Assembly (NCBI GenBank): GCA_964394585.1
Contig: CAYMYI010000101.1
Span: 1 to 15,353, forward strand
Direction: 5' to 3'
Length of the DNA: 15,353 bases
Source of the DNA: CAYUJH01 sp964394585
Lineage (GTDB): Bacteria; Bacteroidota; Bacteroidia; Cytophagales; Flammeovirgaceae
Below, piece by piece: positions 1-7,636 of this stretch (positions are counted from its first letter, which is position 1; each line of letters opens with the position of its first letter). A program made the position numbers and the translations under genes. The notes beneath the pieces are model-generated. The model saw nothing but the letters and a program-made list of their open reading frames with translations, did not search any database and was not told the origin of the DNA.

Positions 1-1445
1 GCTTCGGCGTCGCTTTCTTCGGTTAGTGGGATATCTGCATCGGTCGGTAACGGAATCCCTTCGAGATATCCGCCAGAATCGGAAGGAGCGGGTTGTGTTT
101 CATCGTTTTGCAATCGGGCGCGCCTTTGCTGCCGTTTCGCTTCTTTAAGCAAAAGCTGATTTCCTTCGCTAATGAGCAGCTCTTCTTCTACGTCGAGCAG
201 ATGACTACATTCTTTAAAAAACGTTGAACGGCGCAAGGCATCAGGAATTTTCACGATGCTTTCCACAATGCTGCGGATTACCTCTGCCTTTTGTACCGGG
301 TCGTTTCCGGCATCTTTTAAAAATAATTCGGTTTTAAAAAGGATGAAGTCTTTGGCGTTTTCTTTTAAATACGATTGAAATGCCTCGCCTCCTTTGTTCT
401 GCACGAAACTATCGGGGTCTTCCCCATCGGGCAGTAAAACAATTCTAACATTAAGCCCTCCGGCAAGCAATAAATCAATTCCCCGCAACGAAGCGCGAAT
501 GCCCGCTGCATCCCCATCGTACAACACAGTAACATTTGGCGAAAACCGTTTAAGGATTTTCACCTGTTGCTCGGTAAGAGCTGTTCCCGAAGAAGACACT
601 ACGTTCTCAATGCCTGCCTGATGCATGGCAATCACATCGGTGTACCCTTCTACTAAGTAGGTGATATCTTCTTTCCGAATGGCATTTCTAGCCTGAAAAA
701 TACCGTACAGCACATGGCTTTTGTGGTACACTTCTGTTTCAGGCGAATTGAGGTATTTGGGTTTGTCATCTTTGCGGAGTGTTCGAGCCCCAAAGCCAAT
801 CACTCGCCCCGAAACATTGTGGATAGGGAACATCACTCTTCCGCGAAATCGGTCATAGCGTTTTCCGCCTTCTTTTTGCACCACTAGCCCGGCTTCTTCT
901 AAAATTTCAGCGGTAAATCCTTTCTTTATCGCCGCTTCTTCGAAGGCATTCCACGCATTTGGACTGTATCCTAGCTGAAACGTTTCCATTGCCTCGGCAG
1001 TAATTGCCCGCTCTTTAAAATACGCCAGCCCTACTGATTTCCCCTCGTCGGTTTGGTGTAACTGATTTTGAAAATACTCATTGGCAAAATTGAGTACGAT
1101 GTACAAACTTTCTTTTTTGCTTTGCAGGGCTTGCTGTTCGGGCGTCTGTTCTTCTTCTTCAATTTCGATAGAATATTTATTTGCCAAGTACTTTACTGCC
1201 TCGATAAAGCCCACGCCCTCTATTTCTTTGATAAACGAGATAGCATCCCCGCCTTTCCCCGAACTGAAATCTTTAAAAATATTTTTAGAAGGAACCACGA
1301 AAAACGATGGGGTTTTCTCGTTGGAAAAAGGCGAAAGTGCCACCCAGTTTTTACCACTTTTTTTGAGGGTCAGGAAATCTTCTACCACCTCTAAAATATC
1401 AGCGGTTTCTTGTACTTTCCGTATGGTTTCGCGGCTTAAAGGCAT
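1..1445 (-). CDS. dnaG: DNA primase DnaG (C-terminus cut by window edge)
   Basis: Primase that makes RNA primers at the replication fork with the DnaB helicase. Reading down from an ATG at 1445-1443 gives 481 complete codons, still open at base 1; the missing part should be the helicase-interaction domain. Seen: an N-terminal CHC2-type fold region (about residues 1-80), the RNA polymerase basic region (FRGRVMFPI, about 200-208) and a TOPRIM core with EGYTD (E266) and DGD (D310, D312), the expected metal-binding acidic residues. The zinc ribbon has lost every expected ligand: CPFH is SPFS (S38, S41), and the two later cysteines are D59 and S62. The surrounding NEKTPSF and GKGGDAISF motifs are intact, so this is substitution rather than frame damage. 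The start fits the family N-terminus and lies just below a TAnnTTTG box. It is divergent from glgX, with 146 bp between the starts. Identity is very secure. Confidence 0.96.
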   Translation of the reverse strand, partial: MPLSRETIRKVQETADILEVVEDFLTLKKSGKNWVALSPFSNEKTPSFFVVPSKNIFKDFSSGKGGDAISFIKEIEGVGFIEAVKYLANKYSIEIEEEEQTPEQQALQSKKESLYIVLNFANEYFQNQLHQTDEGKSVGLAYFKERAITAEAMETFQLGYSPNAWNAFEEAAIKKGFTAEILEEAGLVVQKEGGKRYDRFRGRVMFPIHNVSGRVIGFGARTLRKDDKPKYLNSPETEVYHKSHVLYGIFQARNAIRKEDITYLVEGYTDVIAMHQAGIENVVSSSGTALTEQQVKILKRFSPNVTVLYDGDAAGIRASLRGIDLLLAGGLNVRIVLLPDGEDPDSFVQNKGGEAFQSYLKENAKDFILFKTELFLKDAGNDPVQKAEVIRSIVESIVKIPDALRRSTFFKECSHLLDVEEELLISEGNQLLLKEAKRQQRRARLQNDETQPAPSDSGGYLEGIPLPTDADIPLTEESDAE

Positions 1446-1460
1446 GTGCTTATTTTTTTT

Positions 1461-1468
1461 CAAAGGTA
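1461..1468 (-). promoter_or_regulatory. Candidate Bacteroidota -7 box for dnaG
   Basis: On the minus strand this reads TACCTTTG, an exact match to TAnnTTTG. It ends 15 nt before the dnaG ATG, implying a leader of roughly 10 nt. No clear TTG element was found at the -33 position, so the call rests on the -7 box and its position. Confidence 0.55.
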
Positions 1469-1560
1469 CAATTATCGTTGGGCGTTCGCTAAATGCCAGC
1501 CTATGTTTTCGTAAGATGCCCCACACCTACCCCACCCTGTTCATAAGTCAATTCTTCTTC

Positions 1561-1568
1561 TATCTTTG
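1561..1568 (+). promoter_or_regulatory. Candidate Bacteroidota -7 box for glgX
   Basis: TATCTTTG matches TAnnTTTG exactly and lies 23 nt upstream of the glgX ATG, implying a leader under 20 nt. No good -33 TTG is visible. The divergent dnaG box is about 95 bp away. Confidence 0.55.
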
Positions 1569-1591
1569 TTTGCATACTTTCAAAAAAATAT

Positions 1592-3679
1592 ATGCAATAT
1601 CATACCCAACCTGGCAAAAGTTTCCCTTTAGGAGCTACCCCCACCGAAGATGGGGTCAATTTTAGCGTATTCAGTAAAAATGCCACGGCTGTAGAACTGC
1701 TGTTGTTCGAATCGGCAGAGAGCCCTTACCCTGCTCAAATTATCGAACTACATCCAGTCCGTAACAAAACATTTTACTACTGGCATGTACTCTTAGAAGA
1801 TGCTCGCCCTGGGTTGGTGTATGGCTATCGGGTGCATGGCCCACACGATATTTCCAAAGGGTTTCGGTTCGATGGGCACAAAGTACTGGTCGATCCGTAC
1901 GCCCATGCCATCAGTACGAAGCGCTACGACCGAGAAGCCGCCAGCCGCCCAGGCGATAACACTGCCAAATCGATGCGCTGCATAGTAGCCAACCTCGACG
2001 ACTACGATTGGGAAGATGACGAACCTTTACGCCATCCGTATGGCAAAACCGTTATCTACGAAATGCATGTAGGTGGGTTTACCAAACATCCTTCTTCGGG
2101 AGTATCAGCAGAAAAACGAGGGACTTACCTCGGGCTGATTGAAAAAATACCCTATCTGAAAGAATTAGGCATAACCGCTGTAGAATTGCTTCCTACCCAA
2201 CAGTTCGATCCATTTGATACTCCTAACCGGCTTACAAACTATTGGGGCTATAGCCCTGTGGGATTTTTCGCCCCACACGATCGGTACGCTAGCGATACGC
2301 AAGACCCTCTAGCGCCAATTCGCGAATTTCGCGATATGGTAAAGGCGTTACACCAAGCCAATATCGAGGTGATTATGGATGTGGTATTTAACCACAGTGC
2401 CGAAGGAGGTAACCACGAAGGTGCTACGCTTTGTTTTAAAGGATTTGAAAATAAAGCCTATTACACGCTCGATGCACAGAAACAGTACATTGATTACTCT
2501 GGATGCGGCAATACGCTAAATGCGAACCATTCCATTGTACGCCGAATGATTATGGATAGCCTACGCTTTTGGGTGGAAAAAATGCATGTAGATGGTTTTC
2601 GGTTCGACCTCGCCTCGGTGATGTCGCGCGATACGGACGGTGCACCTACGGAAGAGCCACCTATTTTATGGGAAATCGAATCGGACCCTATTTTGGCGGG
2701 CACCAAAATTATTGCCGAGGCATGGGATGCCGCCGGGCTGTACCAAGTCGGTTCGTTTATTGGGCACCGTTGGGCAGAGTGGAACGGTAAATACCGCGAC
2801 GATGTCCGCCGTTTTATGAAAGGAGATACCAAGATGGTATACCCGCTACATTGGCGCATTGAAGGCAGCCACGATTTGTTCCAAGAACAGGAAACGCGCG
2901 ACCCAAACCGAAGCATTCAGTTTGTTACCTGCCACGATGGGTTCACGATGAACGATTTAGTGTCGTACAACGGAAAACACAACGAAGCAAACTTGGAACA
3001 AAACCGAGATGGTACCAACGATAATTTCAGTTGGAATTGCGGAGAAGAAGGTGATACTACGAACCCTCAAATTCAGCAACTACGCTTACAGCAAATTCGG
3101 AACTTTTTCGCCATTACACTGCTATCGCAAGGTACGCCTATGCTCCTCATGGGCGATGAGGTTCGCCATACTCAACATGGCAACAATAACGTCTATTGCC
3201 AAGATAACGAGCTTACCTGGTTCAATTGGGAAAAGGTAGACGCAGAGCAACCACTGCTTTCGTTTGTGCGGAAAATGATACAGCTAAACCTAAACCACGA
3301 AGTTTTCCAAGAAAAGAAATATTGGCATTTACAGAACGAAGACGGCATTCCGCGAATCACCTGGCATGGCATTGAACCTTACCACCCCGATTGGGGCGAA
3401 CATTCACACAGCATCGCCTATATGCTTACGCACCCTGCTACTGACGAGAACATCTACGTGGCAATTAATGCGTATTGGGACGATTTAACGTTTACCCTTC
3501 CTGAGCCGTTGCTCGAAGGGAACCAATACCGATGGCATTTATTGGTAGATACCGCTCAGCACGAAACGTCCTGCATTTGGGAAGAAACCGAAGCACCGGC
3601 ACTCCCTGAGCAGCGCTACGAAGTTAAGTCGCGCTCGGTGGTGGTTTGCAAAGCCCTGCCAGGAATGGTCATACAGTGA
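1592..3679 (+). CDS. glgX: Glycogen debranching enzyme GlgX (isoamylase-type GH13)
   Basis: Hydrolyses alpha-1,6 branch points of glycogen or limit dextrin in the cytoplasm. The 695-residue protein has the GlgX layout: an N-terminal CBM48 domain (about residues 5-110, with GATPTEDGVNFSVFS) followed by a GH13 barrel. Visible conserved regions are DVVFNH (263-268), DGFRFDLA with nucleophile D339, EAWD with acid/base E376, and TCHDG with D449. The NRDGTNDNFSWNCG stretch is typical of the GlgX/TreX family. There is no signal peptide, which fits a cytoplasmic enzyme. The ATG at 1592 gives the family-like start (TQPGKSFPLGAT) and follows a -7 box. No glgA, glgB, glgC or glgP lies nearby, so the gene stands alone, between divergent dnaG and a convergent DUF4293 gene. 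Substrate choice between glycogen and maltodextrin cannot be read from sequence alone. Confidence 0.95.
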   Translation: MQYHTQPGKSFPLGATPTEDGVNFSVFSKNATAVELLLFESAESPYPAQIIELHPVRNKTFYYWHVLLEDARPGLVYGYRVHGPHDISKGFRFDGHKVLVDPYAHAISTKRYDREAASRPGDNTAKSMRCIVANLDDYDWEDDEPLRHPYGKTVIYEMHVGGFTKHPSSGVSAEKRGTYLGLIEKIPYLKELGITAVELLPTQQFDPFDTPNRLTNYWGYSPVGFFAPHDRYASDTQDPLAPIREFRDMVKALHQANIEVIMDVVFNHSAEGGNHEGATLCFKGFENKAYYTLDAQKQYIDYSGCGNTLNANHSIVRRMIMDSLRFWVEKMHVDGFRFDLASVMSRDTDGAPTEEPPILWEIESDPILAGTKIIAEAWDAAGLYQVGSFIGHRWAEWNGKYRDDVRRFMKGDTKMVYPLHWRIEGSHDLFQEQETRDPNRSIQFVTCHDGFTMNDLVSYNGKHNEANLEQNRDGTNDNFSWNCGEEGDTTNPQIQQLRLQQIRNFFAITLLSQGTPMLLMGDEVRHTQHGNNNVYCQDNELTWFNWEKVDAEQPLLSFVRKMIQLNLNHEVFQEKKYWHLQNEDGIPRITWHGIEPYHPDWGEHSHSIAYMLTHPATDENIYVAINAYWDDLTFTLPEPLLEGNQYRWHLLVDTAQHETSCIWEETEAPALPEQRYEVKSRSVVVCKALPGMVIQ

Positions 3680-3733
3680 AGGCACCGCAGTTTATTATAT
3701 GCGGGAGGCACATTTTAAATTTCTTGACAATGT

Positions 3734-3747
3734 ACTTGTTAACAAGT
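3734..3747. repeat. Perfect 14-bp palindrome between convergent genes
   Basis: ACTTGTTAACAAGT is a perfect inverted repeat (5-bp stem, TTAA loop) placed 2 bp before the stop of the minus-strand DUF4293 gene and 54 bp after glgX. A second short hairpin (CCGCA 3685-3689 with TGCGG 3700-3704) lies just after glgX. Neither is followed by a good T-run, so a termination role is only possible. Confidence 0.4.
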
Positions 3748-3749
3748 GG

Positions 3750-4220
3750 TTACCGAAGCCGATCGACCGAGCGCACTAGTTTGTCATCCTTGCGAATAAA
3801 CCGGTTTGCCATCATGTTGAATATTAAAGCGGCAGGTGCCATGTAAAACCCTGCATAAAATGCCCCTTCTTTTTTTACTTCAAACATTTTAGCACCTTCA
3901 AAAATAAAGTAGACCGAAGTGCCCATCAGCGCAGCAATCAATAAGGTATTTAAAAAATTAAGCTGCATTTGGCGCAAGCGATTCCCATAGCTAAATAATG
4001 AGCCTACTGCCACTGCTGAACTCAAAAACGCCAAAATTATGAGATAGAATGTATGCACCGTTTGGGTTACCTCCCCATTTTCGGTGAGGGTTAGCTGCAT
4101 AGCATTGAGGGTAACTTGCTGCCCTTCGCTGCCTGTTTTACCCCAATAGTCTAAAAACATTGCACAAAAAAGGCAAATAGCTACTAATGCTAAAAAGATG
4201 GATTGCACGCGTTGTATCAT
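3750..4220 (-). CDS. DUF4293 family four-helix membrane protein
   Basis: A 156-residue integral membrane protein of unknown function. The opening MIQRVQSIFL and the layout match the DUF4293 family, found in Bacteroidota. Four hydrophobic segments are visible: about residues 7-24, 55-78, 87-108 and 119-138. Between the first two is a polar loop (about 25-54), and the protein ends in a basic tail (FIRKDDKLVRSVDRLR). With four helices and a positive C-terminus, both ends are probably cytoplasmic. The ATG at 4220-4218 is the family start and follows a TAnnTTTG box at 4258-4251. The gene is monocistronic here, convergent with glgX and divergent from the barrel-like gene at 4365. No catalytic residues are evident, and no function should be assigned. 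Confidence 0.85.
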   Translation of the reverse strand: MIQRVQSIFLALVAICLFCAMFLDYWGKTGSEGQQVTLNAMQLTLTENGEVTQTVHTFYLIILAFLSSAVAVGSLFSYGNRLRQMQLNFLNTLLIAALMGTSVYFIFEGAKMFEVKKEGAFYAGFYMAPAALIFNMMANRFIRKDDKLVRSVDRLR

Positions 4221-4250
4221 AATGATTTAGGTTTCTGTTCAACAAAGGCG

Positions 4251-4258
4251 CAAAGGTA
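4251..4258 (-). promoter_or_regulatory. Candidate Bacteroidota -7 box for the DUF4293 gene
   Basis: On the minus strand this reads TACCTTTG, the same 8-mer as before dnaG. It lies 30 nt upstream of the ATG, giving a leader of about 25 nt. A TTTG (minus strand) follows a few bases downstream of the box and is not part of it. Confidence 0.5.
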
Positions 4259-4324
4259 GTCAGCGTTTTTTTCATTCGGAATTTGAAAAAAAAGAAAACG
4301 AGGGCAACCCCCTTGGGTACGTAG

Positions 4325-4332
4325 TGTCTTTG
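4325..4332 (+). promoter_or_regulatory. Weak -7-like box before the secreted barrel-like gene
   Basis: TGTCTTTG matches TAnnTTTG at five of its six fixed positions (G in place of the conserved A). It lies 32 nt before the ATG at 4365. No -33 element is clear, so this is only a position-supported guess. Confidence 0.3.
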
Positions 4333-4364
4333 AAGAAAATTAATCCACCTAAATTTTTTTTACA

Positions 4365-5003
4365 ATGAAAAAACTGACACTCTTTTATTTCCTTTCGATG
4401 GCTTGCCTGTTTGCGAATGCTCAGGATGATGAAGAAACGGCTTCTTCACAAGAAGAAACGATACAAACGCTGATGAACGAACCAAGCCATTTTGGCTTTT
4501 TCGGAAACTTTCTACTCAGAGGTAGCCAACTCCATAACGAACCGCTCATAATGGCAAGTTTTCGCGGTGGGGTTATTGTAAACCGAATGGTAGCATTCGG
4601 CATCGATGTAAACGGCATTATCCCCAGTACAGAATACAACCAACTGTACTTCAACGAAGAAGTAATTCCCCTCGGCGGATACGGAGGCTTTTTTGTGGAG
4701 CCTATTTTTTTATCTAACAAAGTATTGCATTTTACCCTACCGGTTTCGGCGGGTGCCGGCTGGCTAGGCTACCACTACAACTGGGACAACAATCGCTACA
4801 ACGAAAACACCGATTTGCTCGAAGACGACGTGTTTTGGTATGTAGAACCTGGCGTACAAGCAGAACTAAACATAAGCCGACTAGTGCGGTTGCATTTTGG
4901 AGTTACATATCGTTTCATACAAGATTTAAACCTGCAAAGCACCTCCAATAGCGATTTTAGCGGTATGGCATACAATATTGGTATCAAAGTAGGTAGATTT
5001 TAA
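4365..5003 (+). CDS. Secreted outer-membrane beta-barrel-like protein, function unknown
   Basis: A 212-residue protein with a clear Sec signal peptide: a KK start, a hydrophobic core at about residues 4-17, and likely cleavage after FANA at residue 19, leaving an N-terminal QDDEE. After an acidic, Ser/Gln-rich segment (20-45), the mature part is a run of amphipathic, aromatic-rich stretches separated by turns (for example FRGGVIVNRMVAFGIDVNG and LHFTLPVSAGAGWLGYHY). It ends in phenylalanine (GIKVGRF), as expected for a barrel recognised by the BAM complex. Its size suggests a small barrel of about 8 strands. I do not recognise a specific family beyond outer-membrane beta-barrel-like. The gene ends 33 nt before a strong terminator, so it is probably transcribed alone and not with the downstream GH97 gene. 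Function is unknown. Confidence 0.75.
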   Translation: MKKLTLFYFLSMACLFANAQDDEETASSQEETIQTLMNEPSHFGFFGNFLLRGSQLHNEPLIMASFRGGVIVNRMVAFGIDVNGIIPSTEYNQLYFNEEVIPLGGYGGFFVEPIFLSNKVLHFTLPVSAGAGWLGYHYNWDNNRYNENTDLLEDDVFWYVEPGVQAELNISRLVRLHFGVTYRFIQDLNLQSTSNSDFSGMAYNIGIKVGRF

Positions 5004-5035
5004 ATCCGGACTGAACGAACAGCCATTGATGCAAA

Positions 5036-5069
5036 AGAGGCTTCCATATCGGTAGCCTCTCTTTTTTTT
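5036..5069 (+). terminator. Intrinsic terminator after the barrel-like gene
   Basis: A 7-bp perfect stem (AGAGGCT 5036-5042 with AGCCTCT 5054-5060) and an 11-nt loop, followed by eight T residues (5062-5069). It lies 33 nt past the stop codon and separates this gene from the GH97 gene. Confidence 0.85.
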
Positions 5070-5144
5070 ACCAACCTGCTTCCATAAAATTCAGTAATTT
5101 TCAGCATTACCGATTTTATTGAATTTTCACACAAAACAAACCAC

Positions 5145-7256
5145 ATGAAACCGCTGAAAAAAATAGGATTCCCCGGAATGTTACTTCTTTGGAGTGTACT
5201 CCATGCTTGCCAACCTTCCGCCACCGAAAAGGCACAAAAAGCACCACCTACCGTGGTAAGTTCACCGTCGCAAGCCATCACCGTAGAGTTTTTCTTATTG
5301 GCCGACACTCAAGAACCCGCCTATCTGGTAAAACATAAAAACAACGTTGTAATCGATACCTCGCGGCTTGGCTTCGAGTTTCAGAATACAACGCGCTTCA
5401 AAGACCATTTTTCCCTCGAAGCAGCAGAAACGCAATCGTTCGACGAAACCTGGGAAATGCCTTGGGGAGAGCAACGCGAAGTTCGCAATCAGTATAATTT
5501 GCTAACCGTTCGGCTCAAAGAAACAATCGATCCGTTCCGAAAACTCAACTTATATTTTAAAGTATATGACGATGGCATAGGGTTTCGCTACGAAATCCCC
5601 GAACAAGAAAATGTTAGAGAGCTAATTATTACCGATGAAAACACAGAGTTCAACCTTACGGCAGATCACCAATGCTGGTGGATTCCGGGTGATTGGGATA
5701 TTTATGAGCATTTGTACAATTCTACCAAGTTCAGCGAGATAGATGCCCTCAGCAAACGTAACCATCCTAACCTAGCGCAAACAACTATCCCTGAAAATGC
5801 GGTGAACACGCCAGTTACTATGCGCACTGCCGAAGGGCTACACCTTAGTTTTCACGAAGCTAACCTGACTAACTATGCCGGCATGACACTCAAGATTGAT
5901 GCCGCCAACCTAAAAATGGTAAGCGAACTTGTGGGATCTGAGCGATTGGGATACAAGGCAAAAGTCAACGCTCCTTTTGTAACACCCTGGCGCACCATCC
6001 AAATTAGCGAAAATGCTGCAGGGCTGATTGAATCAAACTTAATTGTAAATCTGAACGAGCCAAACAAACTTGGCGATGTGAGCTGGGTAGAACCGATGAA
6101 ATACATGGGCATTTGGTGGGAAATGCACCTGGGGAAATCTTCGTGGGATATGGCAAGTGGCAAACATGGAGCTACAACCGAAAATGCCAAACGCTATATC
6201 GATTTTGCCGCAGCTAATAACATCCGGGGGTTACTCATTGAGGGCTGGAATACTGGCTGGGAACGCTGGATTGGCTTTGAAGACCGCGAAGGCGTCTTCG
6301 ATTTTATCACACCCTACGAAGATTACGACCTAGAAGAAGTTGTACTGAATGCTCGAGAAAAAGGCGTTGAAATCATTATGCATCACGAAACTTCGGCAGC
6401 ACCTCGCACCTACGAGCAACAACTCGATACCGCATACCGCTTGATGGAACGCCTGGGTATTCACTCGGTAAAAACAGGCTATGTGGGTAAAATTATTCCT
6501 AGTGGAGAGTACCACCATGGACAATGGATGGTGAACCACTACCGCAAGGTGTTGGAAACTGCCGCCAAATACCAAGTCGCCGTCAATGCGCACGAGCCCA
6601 TTAAAGCAACCGGGCTACGCCGTACCTATCCGAATGCCATCGCCCGAGAAGGATTACGCGGACAAGAGTTCAACGCATGGTCAGTAGAAAAAGGTAATCC
6701 GCCGAACCATTTACCTACAGTGGCATTTACAAGAATGCTAGCCGGCCCTATTGACTTCACGCCGGGAGTATTCAAGATTAAACTAGATGAGTACCGAGAA
6801 GGCAGCCAAATCAACACAACACTTGCTCAGCAACTTGCACTTTATGTCGTACTCTACAGCCCAGTACAAATGGCTTGCGACTTGCCCGAACACTACGAAG
6901 GGCAACCTGCTTTCCAATTCATTCGAGAGGTAGGGGTCGATTGGGAAACCTCGAACGTGCTAAATGGAGAAGTGGGCGAATACGTAACCATTGCCCGTAA
7001 AGAAAAAAATACCCAAAACTGGTTCTTAGGTAGTATTACGAATGAAAAAGGACGTACCCTCGAAATCGCACTTGATTTCTTAGAAGCAGGCAAAACGTAC
7101 GAAGCAACGCTCTACCAAGATGGTGAAAATGCGCATTGGGACAACAATCCAACGAGTATTCGTATTGATACGCAAGCCGTTAACCACGAAACGGTGTTAA
7201 ACCTTTCCCTTGCTCCGGGTGGAGGCTGCGCCATTAGTATTATAGCCAAAGATTAA
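5145..7256 (+). CDS. GH97 family alpha-glucosidase-like lipoprotein (SusB-type)
   Basis: A 703-residue glycoside hydrolase resembling Bacteroides SusB, which cleaves alpha-glucans. Residues 1-22 form a lipoprotein signal (basic start, hydrophobic core, LHAC with lipidated C22). An N-terminal beta-sandwich region runs to about residue 310, followed by the catalytic barrel and a small C-terminal beta domain (about 605-703). HHET (E415), NAHEP (E484), REG (E502) and GQEF (E508) match SusB E439, E508, E526 and E532 with a constant offset of 24. From memory of SusB these are the base/calcium-ligand set and the general acid, which points to the inverting GH97 subgroup. E188 (DIYEHL) may be the N-terminal calcium ligand. 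The exact substrate is inferred. No SusC/SusD or regulator gene is adjacent. It is separated from upstream by a terminator; downstream comes a 278-bp gap and then another terminator. Confidence 0.92.
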   Translation: MKPLKKIGFPGMLLLWSVLHACQPSATEKAQKAPPTVVSSPSQAITVEFFLLADTQEPAYLVKHKNNVVIDTSRLGFEFQNTTRFKDHFSLEAAETQSFDETWEMPWGEQREVRNQYNLLTVRLKETIDPFRKLNLYFKVYDDGIGFRYEIPEQENVRELIITDENTEFNLTADHQCWWIPGDWDIYEHLYNSTKFSEIDALSKRNHPNLAQTTIPENAVNTPVTMRTAEGLHLSFHEANLTNYAGMTLKIDAANLKMVSELVGSERLGYKAKVNAPFVTPWRTIQISENAAGLIESNLIVNLNEPNKLGDVSWVEPMKYMGIWWEMHLGKSSWDMASGKHGATTENAKRYIDFAAANNIRGLLIEGWNTGWERWIGFEDREGVFDFITPYEDYDLEEVVLNAREKGVEIIMHHETSAAPRTYEQQLDTAYRLMERLGIHSVKTGYVGKIIPSGEYHHGQWMVNHYRKVLETAAKYQVAVNAHEPIKATGLRRTYPNAIAREGLRGQEFNAWSVEKGNPPNHLPTVAFTRMLAGPIDFTPGVFKIKLDEYREGSQINTTLAQQLALYVVLYSPVQMACDLPEHYEGQPAFQFIREVGVDWETSNVLNGEVGEYVTIARKEKNTQNWFLGSITNEKGRTLEIALDFLEAGKTYEATLYQDGENAHWDNNPTSIRIDTQAVNHETVLNLSLAPGGGCAISIIAKD

Positions 7257-7534
7257 TTCGTCGGTATTTACAAAGTGTTTATCGAAGCAACTTACATATT
7301 CACCGAAACAGATGTATAGTTTATCGTAAAAACTGATTTATTTATGAGTTAAACTGAATTGCTCATCGCTAAAATTGTTTGTTTCATCGATAAAGGCATT
7401 CATTTTACCGAAAAAAATCATCTTGTATTTTCATAAAAGCGTTATTTGGATATAGCTAAAAATTAGAGATACTATTTTGTTCTCCATATTTTGAGCAGGA
7501 TATTTTAAGGATTATTTGGTTTAATTGTTAAATC
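7257..7534. other. AT-rich non-coding gap after the GH97 gene
   Basis: No convincing ORF, tRNA or exact TAnnTTTG box was found on the plus strand. The stretch is AT-rich with several loosely similar short motifs (TTATCGAAG, TTATCGTAA, CATCGCTAA, CATCGATAA, TTACCGAAA) between about 7278 and 7411, and TTATTTGG at 7442-7449 and 7512-7519. It may be the long 3' untranslated region of the GH97 transcript, because the next terminator comes only at 7535. Nothing more can be supported. Confidence 0.4.
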
Positions 7535-7571
7535 AAGAGCCTAACTTGTTTCGGGTTAGGTTCTTTTTTTT
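7535..7571 (+). terminator. Strong intrinsic terminator in the GH97-glycosyltransferase gap
   Basis: An 11-bp stem (AAGAGCCTAAC 7535-7545 with GTTAGGTTCTT 7555-7565, one G-T wobble) with a 9-nt loop, running directly into an eight-T tract (7564-7571). It would end transcription from the GH97 gene, or from any RNA within the gap. Confidence 0.85.
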
Positions 7572-7623
7572 GCCCTAATGTTAAGAAAATTGAAAACTGG
7601 GGTTAAGAAATTACAAACCCGCC

Positions 7624-7631
7624 TATCTTTG
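7624..7631 (+). promoter_or_regulatory. Candidate -7 box placing the start codon at or near +1
   Basis: TATCTTTG, the same 8-mer as before glgX, ends only 5 nt before the GTG at 7637. The transcript would therefore be leaderless or nearly so. Upstream is a direct repeat GTTAAGAAA at 7580-7588 and 7602-7610, spaced 22 bp. The second copy covers the -33 position, where a TTA is present instead of TTG. Confidence 0.55.
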
Positions 7632-7636
7632 TTCTT

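Noticed and set aside
1081..1665. Plus-strand ORF of 194 codons across the start of dnaG
   Set aside because: Antisense to a clear DnaG frame with conserved motifs; low-complexity, Ser/Phe-rich translation with no family likeness, running through the dnaG-glgX promoter region.
2494..2916. Minus-strand ORF of 140 codons inside glgX
   Set aside because: Opposite to the most conserved catalytic part of GlgX; a shadow of that coding constraint.
3685..3704. CCGCA/TGCGG hairpin as a glgX terminator
   Set aside because: Only a 5-bp stem, with no T-run directly after it; too weak to call as a terminator.
4365..7256. Barrel-like gene and GH97 gene as a polysaccharide utilisation operon
   Set aside because: A strong terminator at 5036-5069 lies between them, the barrel-like protein is far too small for SusC, and no SusD is present.
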